Below, one piece after another: positions 1-5,458 of a DNA stretch of 7,322 nt (position 1 is the stretch's first letter; every line of letters begins with the position of its first letter). Source of the stretch: an archaeon. GTDB taxonomy: Archaea; Nanobdellota; Nanobdellia; SCGC-AAA011-G17; GW2011-AR17. The notes beneath the pieces are model-generated. The model searched no databases. It saw only the letters and a list, made by a program, of their open reading frames with translations, and had not been told where the DNA came from. Where the stretch lies: positions 1 to 7,322 of the forward strand of contig JAHFJQ010000054.1 of NCBI GenBank assembly GCA_023245755.1. Direction: 5' to 3'. Position numbers and translations under genes: made by a program.

Positions 1-2
1 AA

Positions 3-1673
3 AAGAAATTTAGTCGTTTAAGACTGCTAAAAAAAAATTTGAAACTTGAGGACCTTCCTTCAGATTCCAAGAAAAAATTTGTTCTTGTACAACTTGATGG
101 ACTTTCGTACTCTTTATTACAAAAACTTCGAGCGACACGTTACCTTCCCTTTATTCATGGACTGCTTGAAAATGGATACCATGTTACAAAATATGATCCA
201 GGCTATCCTACAACAACTCCTTTTATTCAGGCAGGTATTTTGTATAATGATAATAGTACTATTCCAGGATTTCGTTTTTTAGATAAAAAAACACAAAGAA
301 GTTTTAATTGCGGAATTACTTCTGATGCACGATATCTAGAAAATGAGTTACAAGAGAAGAATTATGGCATTCTTCATGGTGGATCATCGATTGGGACTAT
401 TTTCTGTGGTGATGCATCCCGTTCTATTCTTACAGTTGCACATTTATACAGAACTGAATCTGGCAGAAAAAAGATCAGAGATGTTATTGTTGTTATCCTC
501 CTTAACCCTTTGCAAACTTTGCATGTTTTTCTTGCAACGGTGTCGGAATTCTTTGTAGAACTTTCAGAAAGTCTTCGTGATTTTCTCCGTTCTCTTCTTT
601 TTAAAGAACATTCTAATTCTCCATTTTTTTATCCTTATTTTCCGTTCTTTCGGGCTTTTATTAATGCTATAGCCAGAGAAATTTCTACACAGGCTGGAGT
701 TCTTGAGATGGATAGAAATTCTCCTTACATTTATGTTACCTATGGAGGCTATGATTGGATAGCTCATTATCGTGGACCAGAATCAGAGAGTGGTTTTCAT
801 ATTTTGAAAGAAATAGATGCTGATGTTCGTAAACTCTACAAACAAGCAAAGAAGAAAGGATATGATTTTTATATTTATTCTGATCATGGACAAATCCCTT
901 CTATGCCTTTTGAGAGATTATATTATGAGTCCTTTGCTTCTTTTGTTCAAAGAATAAGTAAGCTTCCTGCTCAGGGTTTTTCTGGTCATGCTACTGAGTG
1001 GAACTGGAATAAGTATTTGTATTATAAATTAGAATATTATTATGATAATATCTCTCTTCCTTTCCGTGCTCTTGCAAAGAGTTTTTCTCATCTTGTGAGA
1101 CGCACCCTTCTTAAGAAAAAGAAAAATCCTACTATTGATTGGAAAAATGCAGAACAAATTATGCTTTTGTATTCTTCTTCCCTGGCTCATATGTATTTTA
1201 ATCATAGTCCTGAACATTTAGATTTAAGTGATATTGAACAAAAATATCCAGGTTTTGTTTTGAAACTTGTTCAGCATCCTGGAGTGGGTTTTGTGATAGG
1301 TACACAAGGAAAAAATATTGAGATTATCCATGCTCACGGTAAAGTTATCCTTACAGACAAAGGTGTTAGCTATGAGGGTGAACGGTTCTTACGCAGGTAT
1401 GGCGATGAAGAAAAACTGGTCATACAACTGAAGTATTTTGCTCGTTTAAAATATTGTGGAGATCTTATTGTGAATGGTGCCTATGATGGGAAAAGAATTG
1501 TTGCCTTTGAATCCTTTCATTTCGGAAGTCATGATTCTGTAGGTGGAAAACAAAATGAGGCTTTCTTCTTATCCAAGGAAAAACAGAATCTTGATCATGT
1601 TCTGAATGCAAAAGAGTTGTATAAGATTTTCTATGCTTATCATACTGTGAAAAAGTCGAAGAAAGCTTTATAA
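3..1673 (+). CDS. Alkaline-phosphatase-superfamily type I phosphodiesterase/nucleotide pyrophosphatase-like protein, 5' end open
   Basis: Probably a metal-dependent phosphodiesterase or phosphatase; the substrate is unknown. The frame has no stop back to base 3, so the true start may lie left of the window; the first in-window start is TTG at 39, giving 544 aa (numbering used here). The superfamily's two-metal signature is visible: Asp20 in LVQLDGL, a Thr nucleophile within YPTTTPF (57-62), Asp239 and His243 in GGYDWIAHYRGP, Asp282-His283 in YSDHGQ, and a distal His498 in HFGSHDSVGGKQNE. The GSHxxxGGxQ ending resembles alkaline-phosphatase-like proteins of the NPP type that I recall from bacteria. 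A helical, partly hydrophobic insert (about 147-190) between the nucleophile and the second metal site could be a cap or a membrane-associating segment; no N-terminal signal peptide is seen in the window. The next gene follows the TAA stop directly, so co-transcription is likely. The superfamily call is firm, the specific activity is not. Confidence 0.8.
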   Translation, partial: KKFSRLRLLKKNLKLEDLPSDSKKKFVLVQLDGLSYSLLQKLRATRYLPFIHGLLENGYHVTKYDPGYPTTTPFIQAGILYNDNSTIPGFRFLDKKTQRSFNCGITSDARYLENELQEKNYGILHGGSSIGTIFCGDASRSILTVAHLYRTESGRKKIRDVIVVILLNPLQTLHVFLATVSEFFVELSESLRDFLRSLLFKEHSNSPFFYPYFPFFRAFINAIAREISTQAGVLEMDRNSPYIYVTYGGYDWIAHYRGPESESGFHILKEIDADVRKLYKQAKKKGYDFYIYSDHGQIPSMPFERLYYESFASFVQRISKLPAQGFSGHATEWNWNKYLYYKLEYYYDNISLPFRALAKSFSHLVRRTLLKKKKNPTIDWKNAEQIMLLYSSSLAHMYFNHSPEHLDLSDIEQKYPGFVLKLVQHPGVGFVIGTQGKNIEIIHAHGKVILTDKGVSYEGERFLRRYGDEEKLVIQLKYFARLKYCGDLIVNGAYDGKRIVAFESFHFGSHDSVGGKQNEAFFLSKEKQNLDHVLNAKELYKIFYAYHTVKKSKKAL

Positions 1674-2639
1674 ATGCTCTTAGGGGCAGAAAAGAGTATG
1701 ATCGTGAAGATAGAACGAGGGTTTCCTCTCTTAGGGTGTATTGCGTTTGGGATACTAGATAGAGGAACGAATCTCTTACAAGTTCGTCCTACTTCTGTTT
1801 GCAATATTAACTGTACTTTTTGTTCTGTTGATGGTGGGCCGTTGTCACAACAGCATAAAGTGTTTTATGAAGTGGATTGCGCATATCTTTTAGAAGAAGT
1901 TGCAAAAATTGTTGCTCTTAAGGGAAGTGATGTTGAAATTAATATTGACTCTGTTGGGGAACCTTTTTGTTATCCTCATTTAGAAAAACTCGTTACTGGT
2001 TTGAGGGCAATTCAGGGTATCTACAAAATTTCTATACAAACAAATGGAACTTTACCTAAAGATGTTGCTGTTGATGTGTTGAACCTTTCTTTTCATGCGA
2101 TGGATCCGAAATTGGCAAAGCAGTTAGCAAACTCTCCTTGTATGGATATTGAAAAAGTCAAAGAATTTGGTATTCGTTATAAGAAAAAAGGAATTTCTGT
2201 ACGTCTTTGTCCTGTGTGGATTCCTGGTGTAAATGATGAAGAAATTCCAAAAATTATTTCTTTTGCAAAAACGGAAGGCTTTTTGTTAGGAATACAAAAG
2301 TATGAAGTTTATGCACATTCACGAAAACATGAAAAGGTTAAAGCACAAAACTGGTATCAGTTTTATTCTCAGATTAAGAAATGGGAGAAAGAGTTTGGGA
2401 TCCCTCTTCAGGTTACTGCAAAGGAGTTGGGCATTCATAGAGCACCGAGAATTCCAGAAGTCTTTAAGAAGGGTGAACGTGTTCAATTAGAGGTGAAAGC
2501 AAAAGGATGGTTTGAAGGACAAATGATTGCAGTGGGAAGAGGAAGATGTGTTTCTGTGCAGCATTGTGAAAAAAATGTGGGGGACTTGGTTAATGTGAAA
2601 ATTCTTGAAACAAAGAATAACATTTCCTTAGGAGAATGA
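1674..2639 (+). CDS. Radical SAM protein with C-terminal TRAM domain
   Basis: A radical SAM enzyme expected to bind a 4Fe-4S cluster and S-adenosylmethionine. The cluster motif CxxxCxxC is Cys43, Cys47, Cys50 (CNINCTFC). A GEP motif (95-97) stands in the usual SAM-contacting position, and TNG (123-125) fits a later barrel strand. The last 55 or so residues (266-321; KKGERV, then GRGRCVSV, VGDLVNVKI) look like a TRAM domain, an OB-fold RNA-binding module also found in MiaB-type methylthiotransferases, so an RNA substrate is plausible. The N-terminal GCIAFGxxDRGTNLxQVRP region matches an archaeal family I recall as functionally uncharacterised. The start is ambiguous: ATG 1674 touches the upstream stop, but ATG 1698 (Met9, MIVKIERG) begins where the conserved part begins and has a GGGG at 1683-1686. 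It overlaps the THUMP gene by ATGA, suggesting translational coupling. Confidence 0.85.
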   Translation: MLLGAEKSMIVKIERGFPLLGCIAFGILDRGTNLLQVRPTSVCNINCTFCSVDGGPLSQQHKVFYEVDCAYLLEEVAKIVALKGSDVEINIDSVGEPFCYPHLEKLVTGLRAIQGIYKISIQTNGTLPKDVAVDVLNLSFHAMDPKLAKQLANSPCMDIEKVKEFGIRYKKKGISVRLCPVWIPGVNDEEIPKIISFAKTEGFLLGIQKYEVYAHSRKHEKVKAQNWYQFYSQIKKWEKEFGIPLQVTAKELGIHRAPRIPEVFKKGERVQLEVKAKGWFEGQMIAVGRGRCVSVQHCEKNVGDLVNVKILETKNNISLGE

Positions 2640-3592
2640 AATATATTGCAATTTGTCCTCAGGGCTTAGAAGATATTACCCAGAAAGAATTGAAAGAACT
2701 TTTGAAAGTGTCTTCAAAAATCATTATGCCTGGAAGAGTACTTTTTGAAACAGAACAGGTGCAGAAACTGATTGTAAAAACACGGAGCATTATTAAAATC
2801 TATACTTTTGTACAAGAGTGTAAGGCCATTCAAGATATTAAGCCTTTTCCAGTAGTTTCTCCTTTTCGTGTGGTTTGCTCCAATAAAGGTGGAGGAGAAT
2901 TTTCTTCTCAACAAATAGAAAAAGACGTGGGTGCGCAATTCTTTGCTCAAGGTTATAGTGTGGATCTTAAGAATCCGAAAACCATTGTTTTTGTAGATGT
3001 TCTTGATGATAGAATTCTTGTTGGTGTGGACTGTACCCCAGAACTGTTGTCTAGAAGAAAATATAGAATTAAGATTCATAATCAGTCTTTAAACGCATGT
3101 ATTGCGTATGGACTTGTTCGTCTTTCTGGATATTGTGGAAAAAAAATGCTTGTTGATCCTTTTGCAAAGGATGGAGTCATTGCTATTGAAGCTGCATTGT
3201 ATAAAAAAGGGAATATTATTGCATATGATGCTCTTTTTCCGCATGTGAAAAACGTAGAAGTTAATGCAACACTTGCGCATGTCCGTAAGGATATGACTAT
3301 TTCTCGTATAGAGCCTGAATGGTTAGATACAAAATTTCAGGATGATGAAATTGATTTTGTTGTTTGCGCAATTCCCTTTGTTTCTAAAACTCAAAGTGAA
3401 CATGAAGTAAGGCTGCTCTATAAAGAATTTTTAGCTCATCTTTCTTATATCCTTCATAAAAAGGGAAGGCTTGTTGTTATTGCCCCAAGTCTTACTCTCT
3501 TTAAAGAAATGGCTTCTTCTTTAAAAATTGTTGAAGAACGAAGTGTTTCTACAAGTAATCTTAGCTACTCTGTTGTTGTCTTTAAAAAGTAG
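2636..3592 (+). CDS. THUMP-domain protein with a degenerate Rossmann methyltransferase domain (Trm14/TrmN-like)
   Basis: The architecture matches THUMP-containing tRNA or rRNA guanosine N2-methyltransferases. The N-terminus KYIAICPQGLEDITQKEL is the usual opening of that family, a THUMP domain occupies roughly 40-135, and the linker SRRKYRIKIHNQSLNACIAYGLVRLSG (139-165) precedes the methyltransferase fold. Motif I aligns with the family's DPFCGSGTIAIEAA but reads DPFAKDGVIAIEAA (174-187). Motif IV, normally N/D-P-P-Y/F-G, reads AIPFVS (245-250). The second-strand acidic residue (Asp198) and the VNA motif (209-211) remain. The fold is therefore recognisable, but SAM binding and catalysis are questionable: it may be a divergent enzyme or an RNA-binding paralogue without activity. 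The start ATG overlaps the radical SAM stop by four bases, with GGAG just upstream (2631-2634). Length, 318 aa, is close to normal for the family, so this is not a truncation. Confidence 0.8.
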   Translation: MKYIAICPQGLEDITQKELKELLKVSSKIIMPGRVLFETEQVQKLIVKTRSIIKIYTFVQECKAIQDIKPFPVVSPFRVVCSNKGGGEFSSQQIEKDVGAQFFAQGYSVDLKNPKTIVFVDVLDDRILVGVDCTPELLSRRKYRIKIHNQSLNACIAYGLVRLSGYCGKKMLVDPFAKDGVIAIEAALYKKGNIIAYDALFPHVKNVEVNATLAHVRKDMTISRIEPEWLDTKFQDDEIDFVVCAIPFVSKTQSEHEVRLLYKEFLAHLSYILHKKGRLVVIAPSLTLFKEMASSLKIVEERSVSTSNLSYSVVVFKK

Positions 3593-3609
3593 CCGGAAAG
3601 TTTTAAATA
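3593..3609 (+). promoter_or_regulatory. BRE/TATA promoter of the histone-like gene
   Basis: A purine-rich BRE (CCGGAAAG, 3593-3600) abuts TTTTAAATA (3601-3609), directly after the upstream TAG stop. Archaeal spacing places transcription start near 3632, giving a leader of about 30 nt that contains the Shine-Dalgarno site. This separates the histone-like gene from the upstream operon. Confidence 0.7.
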
Positions 3610-3647
3610 GTAGAACTTTTTGAATGATCCTATTTCGATTTACTGGT

Positions 3648-3653
3648 GGAGGT
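3648..3653 (+). promoter_or_regulatory. Strong Shine-Dalgarno site that fixes the histone-like gene start
   Basis: GGAGGT lies 7 nt before ATG 3661. An in-frame GTG at 3646 overlaps this site and is therefore not the start; the protein begins at 3661. Neither hjc nor the nucleotidyltransferase gene has a comparable site. Confidence 0.75.
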
Positions 3654-3660
3654 AGCTAAA

Positions 3661-3831
3661 ATGACAGAAATGGTTGTTGTACGAAGTAAAATAAAAGAGC
3701 TTGCAGAAGGGATGAATGTTGCTGGAGACTTTGCAGAGCACTTAAATGAAGAAGTTGTTTCTTTGATTAAGAAAGCATGTGAACGAGCAAAAGCAAACAA
3801 AAGAAGTACTATTCAGGCAAGAGACCTTTAG
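3661..3831 (+). CDS. Minimal single histone-fold protein (DUF1931-like), 56 aa
   Basis: A 56-residue protein resembling short archaeal DUF1931/histone-like proteins. Helix 1 is about residues 6-17 (VVRSKIKELAEGMN), the long central helix about 23-45 (DFAEHLNEEVVSLIKKACERAKAN), then a loop and short strand with the KRSTIQARDL ending that corresponds to the GRKTIKAEDI segment of HMf-type histones. Canonical archaeal histones run about 65-70 aa and carry a third helix after that point; here the chain stops at the Arg-Asp pair, so helix 3 is essentially missing. Likely role: a small DNA-binding or chromatin-associated protein acting as a dimer or higher multimer, perhaps a transcription factor. 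DNA binding is inferred from family resemblance. It has its own promoter, a perfect Shine-Dalgarno and a T-rich terminator, which suggests an abundant monocistronic message. Confidence 0.75.
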   Translation: MTEMVVVRSKIKELAEGMNVAGDFAEHLNEEVVSLIKKACERAKANKRSTIQARDL

Positions 3832-3841
3832 TTTTCTATAC

Positions 3842-3866
3842 TTATTTTTTCTTTTTTAAACTTTTT
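3842..3866 (+). terminator. Oligo-T archaeal terminator after the histone-like gene
   Basis: Three T runs (3845-3850, 3852-3857, 3862-3866) follow the histone-like stop codon by 13 bases. Stretches of U in the transcript are the usual intrinsic termination signal in archaea. A GC-rich inverted repeat follows at 3869 but is not needed for this type of terminator. Confidence 0.6.
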
Positions 3867-3868
3867 GT

Positions 3869-3898
3869 GCTTGGACACGCGGCATGTGTGCGCCAAGC
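3869..3898 (+). repeat. GC-rich imperfect inverted repeat between the terminator and the hjc promoter
   Basis: GCTTGG (3869-3874) is the exact reverse complement of CCAAGC (3893-3898). Inside, ACAC (3875-3878) can pair with GTGT (3886-3889), leaving a 7-nt loop and a GCG bulge on the 3' side. The element is conspicuously GC-rich against its T-rich surroundings, and its right arm runs into the BRE of the hjc promoter. It could be an operator for a dimeric regulator, a structured 3' end of histone-gene read-through transcripts, or a small RNA; the sequence alone does not decide. Confidence 0.5.
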
Positions 3899-3905
3899 TT
3901 AAATA
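3891..3905 (+). promoter_or_regulatory. BRE/TATA promoter of hjc, predicted leaderless
   Basis: CGCCAAG followed by CTTAAATA (3898-3905). The TATA centre is about 27 nt before ATG 3929, which puts transcription start at or next to the A of the start codon. No Shine-Dalgarno sequence is present before 3929. An in-frame ATG at 3884 lies upstream of the TATA box and so is unlikely to be used. Confidence 0.65.
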
Positions 3906-3928
3906 CGCATTTCTCTTTGTCTTATGTT

Positions 3929-4357
3929 ATGAATAAAAAAGGAAAAGGAACACGTGGTGAAAGGGAACTTTTTCATCAGTTGTGGGAACAAGGATTTGCT
4001 GTTGTTAGGGCTGCAGGTTCTGGAAGTACATCTCGGCCTAGTCCAGATCTTTTGGCTAGTAATGGAAGAAAAACTTTTGCAATTGAATGTAAGTCTGTGA
4101 AAGGAGAAAAAAAATATTTTTCTGCGCAAGAATTAGAACAGTTGCATATTTTTGCAAACACTTTTGGTGCTGAAGCATGGCTTGCAATACGTTTTGATAC
4201 TAAGGGGTGGTTTTTTTTAGAAGCAAAACAGATTTCAAAATCTAAGGGACAGAACTTTTTACTTTCTTATACTCAACTGCAGAAAGAAGGTTTACAGTTT
4301 GAAGAATTTATTGGAAAATATTCTCAGCAAAGGTTGATCTTACCGGAAGGTATATAA
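3929..4357 (+). CDS. hjc: Archaeal Holliday junction resolvase Hjc
   Basis: A homodimeric, Mg-dependent, PD-(D/E)XK-type endonuclease that cuts four-way junctions during recombination and fork repair. The signature is complete over 142 aa: GTRGERELFHQL (7-18) with catalytic Glu11, the RAAGSGS loop (27-33), Asp40 in PSPD, and Glu53-x-Lys55 in AIECKS. The 13-residue Asp-to-Glu spacing equals that of characterised Hjc, while the loop between Glu11 and Asp40 is a few residues longer. Start choice: ATG 3929 begins at MNKKGKGTRGE as in the family and fits a leaderless transcript; the upstream ATG 3884 would add 15 residues unlike the family. The last 22 codons (GLQFEEFIGKYSQQ and onward) recur in degraded form after the HEPN gene, and the same bases hold the promoter of the next gene. 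Confidence 0.9.
   Translation: MNKKGKGTRGERELFHQLWEQGFAVVRAAGSGSTSRPSPDLLASNGRKTFAIECKSVKGEKKYFSAQELEQLHIFANTFGAEAWLAIRFDTKGWFFLEAKQISKSKGQNFLLSYTQLQKEGLQFEEFIGKYSQQRLILPEGI
4287..4357 (+). repeat. Copy A of the duplicated hjc tail (inside hjc)
   Basis: Left member of a direct repeat pair with 5388-5458. With no gaps at offset 1101, 54 of 71 bases match, including 22 consecutive identical bases (4295-4316 and 5396-5417). Both copies end on the same in-frame TAA. Copy A is the functional C-terminus of hjc. Confidence 0.85.
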
Positions 4358-4358
4358 A
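4343..4358 (+). promoter_or_regulatory. BRE/TATA promoter of the nucleotidyltransferase-HEPN operon, inside the end of hjc
   Basis: CCGGAAGG (4343-4350) plus TATATAAA (4351-4358) covers the last hjc codons and stop. The TATA centre is about 29 nt before ATG 4384, and no Shine-Dalgarno is present, so the message is probably leaderless or nearly so. Predicted transcription start, about 4380-4384, falls within the 20-bp repeats. Confidence 0.65.
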
Positions 4359-4414
4359 CTAGAATGGATACTTGTAAACTAAAATGGACACATATACACA
4401 AAAATGGACTATAC
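4355..4414 (+). repeat. Three 20-bp-period direct repeats over the nucleotidyltransferase start, possible operator
   Basis: Units are 4355-4374, 4375-4394 and 4395-4414. Units 1 and 2 match at 16 of 20 positions, units 2 and 3 at 14 of 20. The shared core is AAxATGGA, and its ATG recurs at 4364, 4384 and 4404. The period equals about two helical turns, so a bound protein would meet the units on one DNA face. The array spans the predicted transcription start and start codon. The wHTH of the encoded protein is the natural candidate binder; that link is inference. Confidence 0.6.
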
Positions 4415-4923
4415 TTCAAGAAAGGATATTCTCTCTCTTGTGTCTTCGAGCAGGCGAAAAGCTTAGCCAAAGGGATATAGCTAAAATCCTTAAGGTTTCT
4501 CCTACTGCTATTACGAACTCTATTCCTTTTCTGTTACAGACTAAACTGATTTCCCTTGAGAAAACAAAGACTATTCATTTCCTTTCTTTTCATAGGGAGG
4601 AACAAAGAGCAATTGAACTAAAAAGAATAGAAAATCTTAAATTCATTTATCTCTCTGGTCTTTCTGATTATTTGGAAAGAGAGCTTGCTGGTGCTACTGT
4701 TATTCTTTTTGGAAGTTATTCTAGGGGTGAGGATACAAAGAATTCCGATATAGACCTTGCTGTAATAGAACGAAAAGAGAAAAGATTGTCTCCTGAAAAA
4801 TATGAACTGATCTTACAAAGGCGTATTCATATTCTTTTTTATTCTTCTTGGAAAGATATACCTAAAGAGTTAAAGAATAATATTCTTAATGGCATTCTTC
4901 TTCATGGGAGTGTTTGCTTATGA
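4384..4923 (+). CDS. Winged-HTH nucleotidyltransferase (MNT-type antitoxin candidate)
   Basis: 179 aa in two domains. Residues about 10-70 form a winged helix-turn-helix (GEKLSQRDIAKILKVSPTAI, then LLQTKLISLEKTKTIHFLS as the wing). Residues about 85-175 form a minimal nucleotidyltransferase with GSYSRGEDTKNSDIDLAV: Gly110-Ser111, Gly115, and the metal-binding Asp122 and Asp124. The ending (KELKNNILNGILLHG) is typical of archaeal HTH-MNT proteins. The third acidic residue, often Glu in an R-E-I-N-I strand, appears to be replaced in RRIHILFY (146-153). Known MNT partners modify or neutralise the adjacent HEPN protein, in characterised cases by adding AMP to a tyrosine. The domain pairing, ATGA overlap with the HEPN gene and repeated start region suggest an autoregulated toxin-antitoxin operon, unproven here. 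ATG 4384 is chosen for its TATA spacing. Confidence 0.85.
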   Translation: MDTYTQKWTILQERIFSLLCLRAGEKLSQRDIAKILKVSPTAITNSIPFLLQTKLISLEKTKTIHFLSFHREEQRAIELKRIENLKFIYLSGLSDYLERELAGATVILFGSYSRGEDTKNSDIDLAVIERKEKRLSPEKYELILQRRIHILFYSSWKDIPKELKNNILNGILLHGSVCL

Positions 4924-5375
4924 GGCTTTTGAAACAGTTTGAGGAGTATATTTCTTTGGGTATTGTGAAAAAAGTTAGTCCTGATATGGAGAGAGCCAAG
5001 AGTTTAGTTAAGGAGTCAGAGAGAAAAATGATTTCTATGAAGCAAAAAGAAGAGAAATTAGGTATTACTCTTCTGAATGCAAATGACTATGTAGAATATT
5101 GTTATGATCTTCTTATGCATATTGTGCGAGCCCATATGTATTTGGAAGGGTATTCTTCTAGTGGCCAAGGTGCGCATGAGGCAGAAGTTTCTTATCTGAG
5201 AATATTAGATTTTTCTGATAAGGATGTACAATTTGCTGATCAGATGCGTTATTTTAGAAATGGGATTCTCTATTATGGAACTGTTCTTGATGTTGTCTAT
5301 GCAGAAAAGGTTATAGCATTTACAAAAAAAGTGTACCCTAAACTTAGCTCTCTTATTCAAAAAAGAATTCTTTGA
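4920..5375 (+). CDS. HEPN-domain protein (toxin candidate partnered with the nucleotidyltransferase)
   Basis: 151 aa, all-helical, starting at ATG 4920, which overlaps the nucleotidyltransferase stop by ATGA; a TTG six bases upstream is in frame but less likely. HEPN features: a helix around 55-78 (NDYVEYCYDLLMHIVRAHMYLEGY) and the C-terminal RYFRNGILYYGTVL (110-123), where Arg113-Asn114 match the start of the HEPN motif. Canonical HEPN ribonucleases have R-x4-6-H; here the histidine position is tyrosine (Tyr118 or Tyr119) and there is no H-x-Y. Ribonuclease activity by the usual mechanism is thus uncertain, although tyrosines at this site could be nucleotidylation targets. The stop codon is only 12 bases from the degenerate hjc-tail copy, so the gene is the last unit of the bracketed module. 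Confidence 0.82.
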   Translation: MRLLKQFEEYISLGIVKKVSPDMERAKSLVKESERKMISMKQKEEKLGITLLNANDYVEYCYDLLMHIVRAHMYLEGYSSSGQGAHEAEVSYLRILDFSDKDVQFADQMRYFRNGILYYGTVLDVVYAEKVIAFTKKVYPKLSSLIQKRIL

Positions 5376-5387
5376 GTTTATTTTCTA

Positions 5388-5458
5388 AAGGATTGCAGTT
5401 TGAAGAATTTATTGGAACATATTTTCAACAACGACTAAATTCTACGAAAGATATTTAA
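5388..5458 (+). pseudogene. Degenerate in-frame copy of the 3' end of hjc (copy B)
   Basis: Translates as GLQFEEFIGTYFQQRLNSTK and two more residues before TAA. It matches 15 of the last 22 residues of Hjc, has the same length and the same stop position, and follows with no start codon of its own. No other part of hjc is recognisable upstream, because the HEPN gene ends at 5375. The conserved half is GLQFEEFIG-Y-QQRL; the divergent half is the final six residues. It may be the original hjc end displaced by insertion of the nucleotidyltransferase-HEPN pair, or a remnant of a tandem hjc duplication. Its last bases double as the promoter of the next gene. Confidence 0.8.

Noticed and set aside
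9..31. Imperfect hairpin TTTAGTC / GACTGCTAAA at the left edge
   Set aside because: It needs a two-base bulge, is AT-rich and lies within an open coding frame, so chance pairing is likely.
2714..3079. 121-codon open frame on the minus strand opposite the THUMP gene
   Set aside because: It lies wholly inside a gene with clear domain signatures; its translation is low-complexity and Asn/Lys/Phe-rich, with no recognisable motif, as expected for the antisense of AT-rich coding sequence.
3867..3900. tRNA or other known RNA gene in the GC-rich intergenic segment
   Set aside because: Only a single hairpin of about 30 nt can be drawn; there is no cloverleaf, T-loop or C/D box signature.
3884..3928. 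Upstream ATG extending Hjc by 15 residues
   Set aside because: It lies before the TATA box and overlaps the GC-rich inverted repeat, and the added residues do not resemble the start of the Hjc family.
4355..4414. CRISPR-like array
   Set aside because: The three units are contiguous with no spacers, imperfect and only 20 bp long, and no cas genes are in the window.
4364..4477. Short open frame starting at the first repeat ATG
   Set aside because: It overlaps the nucleotidyltransferase gene out of frame, has no ribosome site and encodes nothing recognisable; the ATG is explained by the 20-bp repeat.
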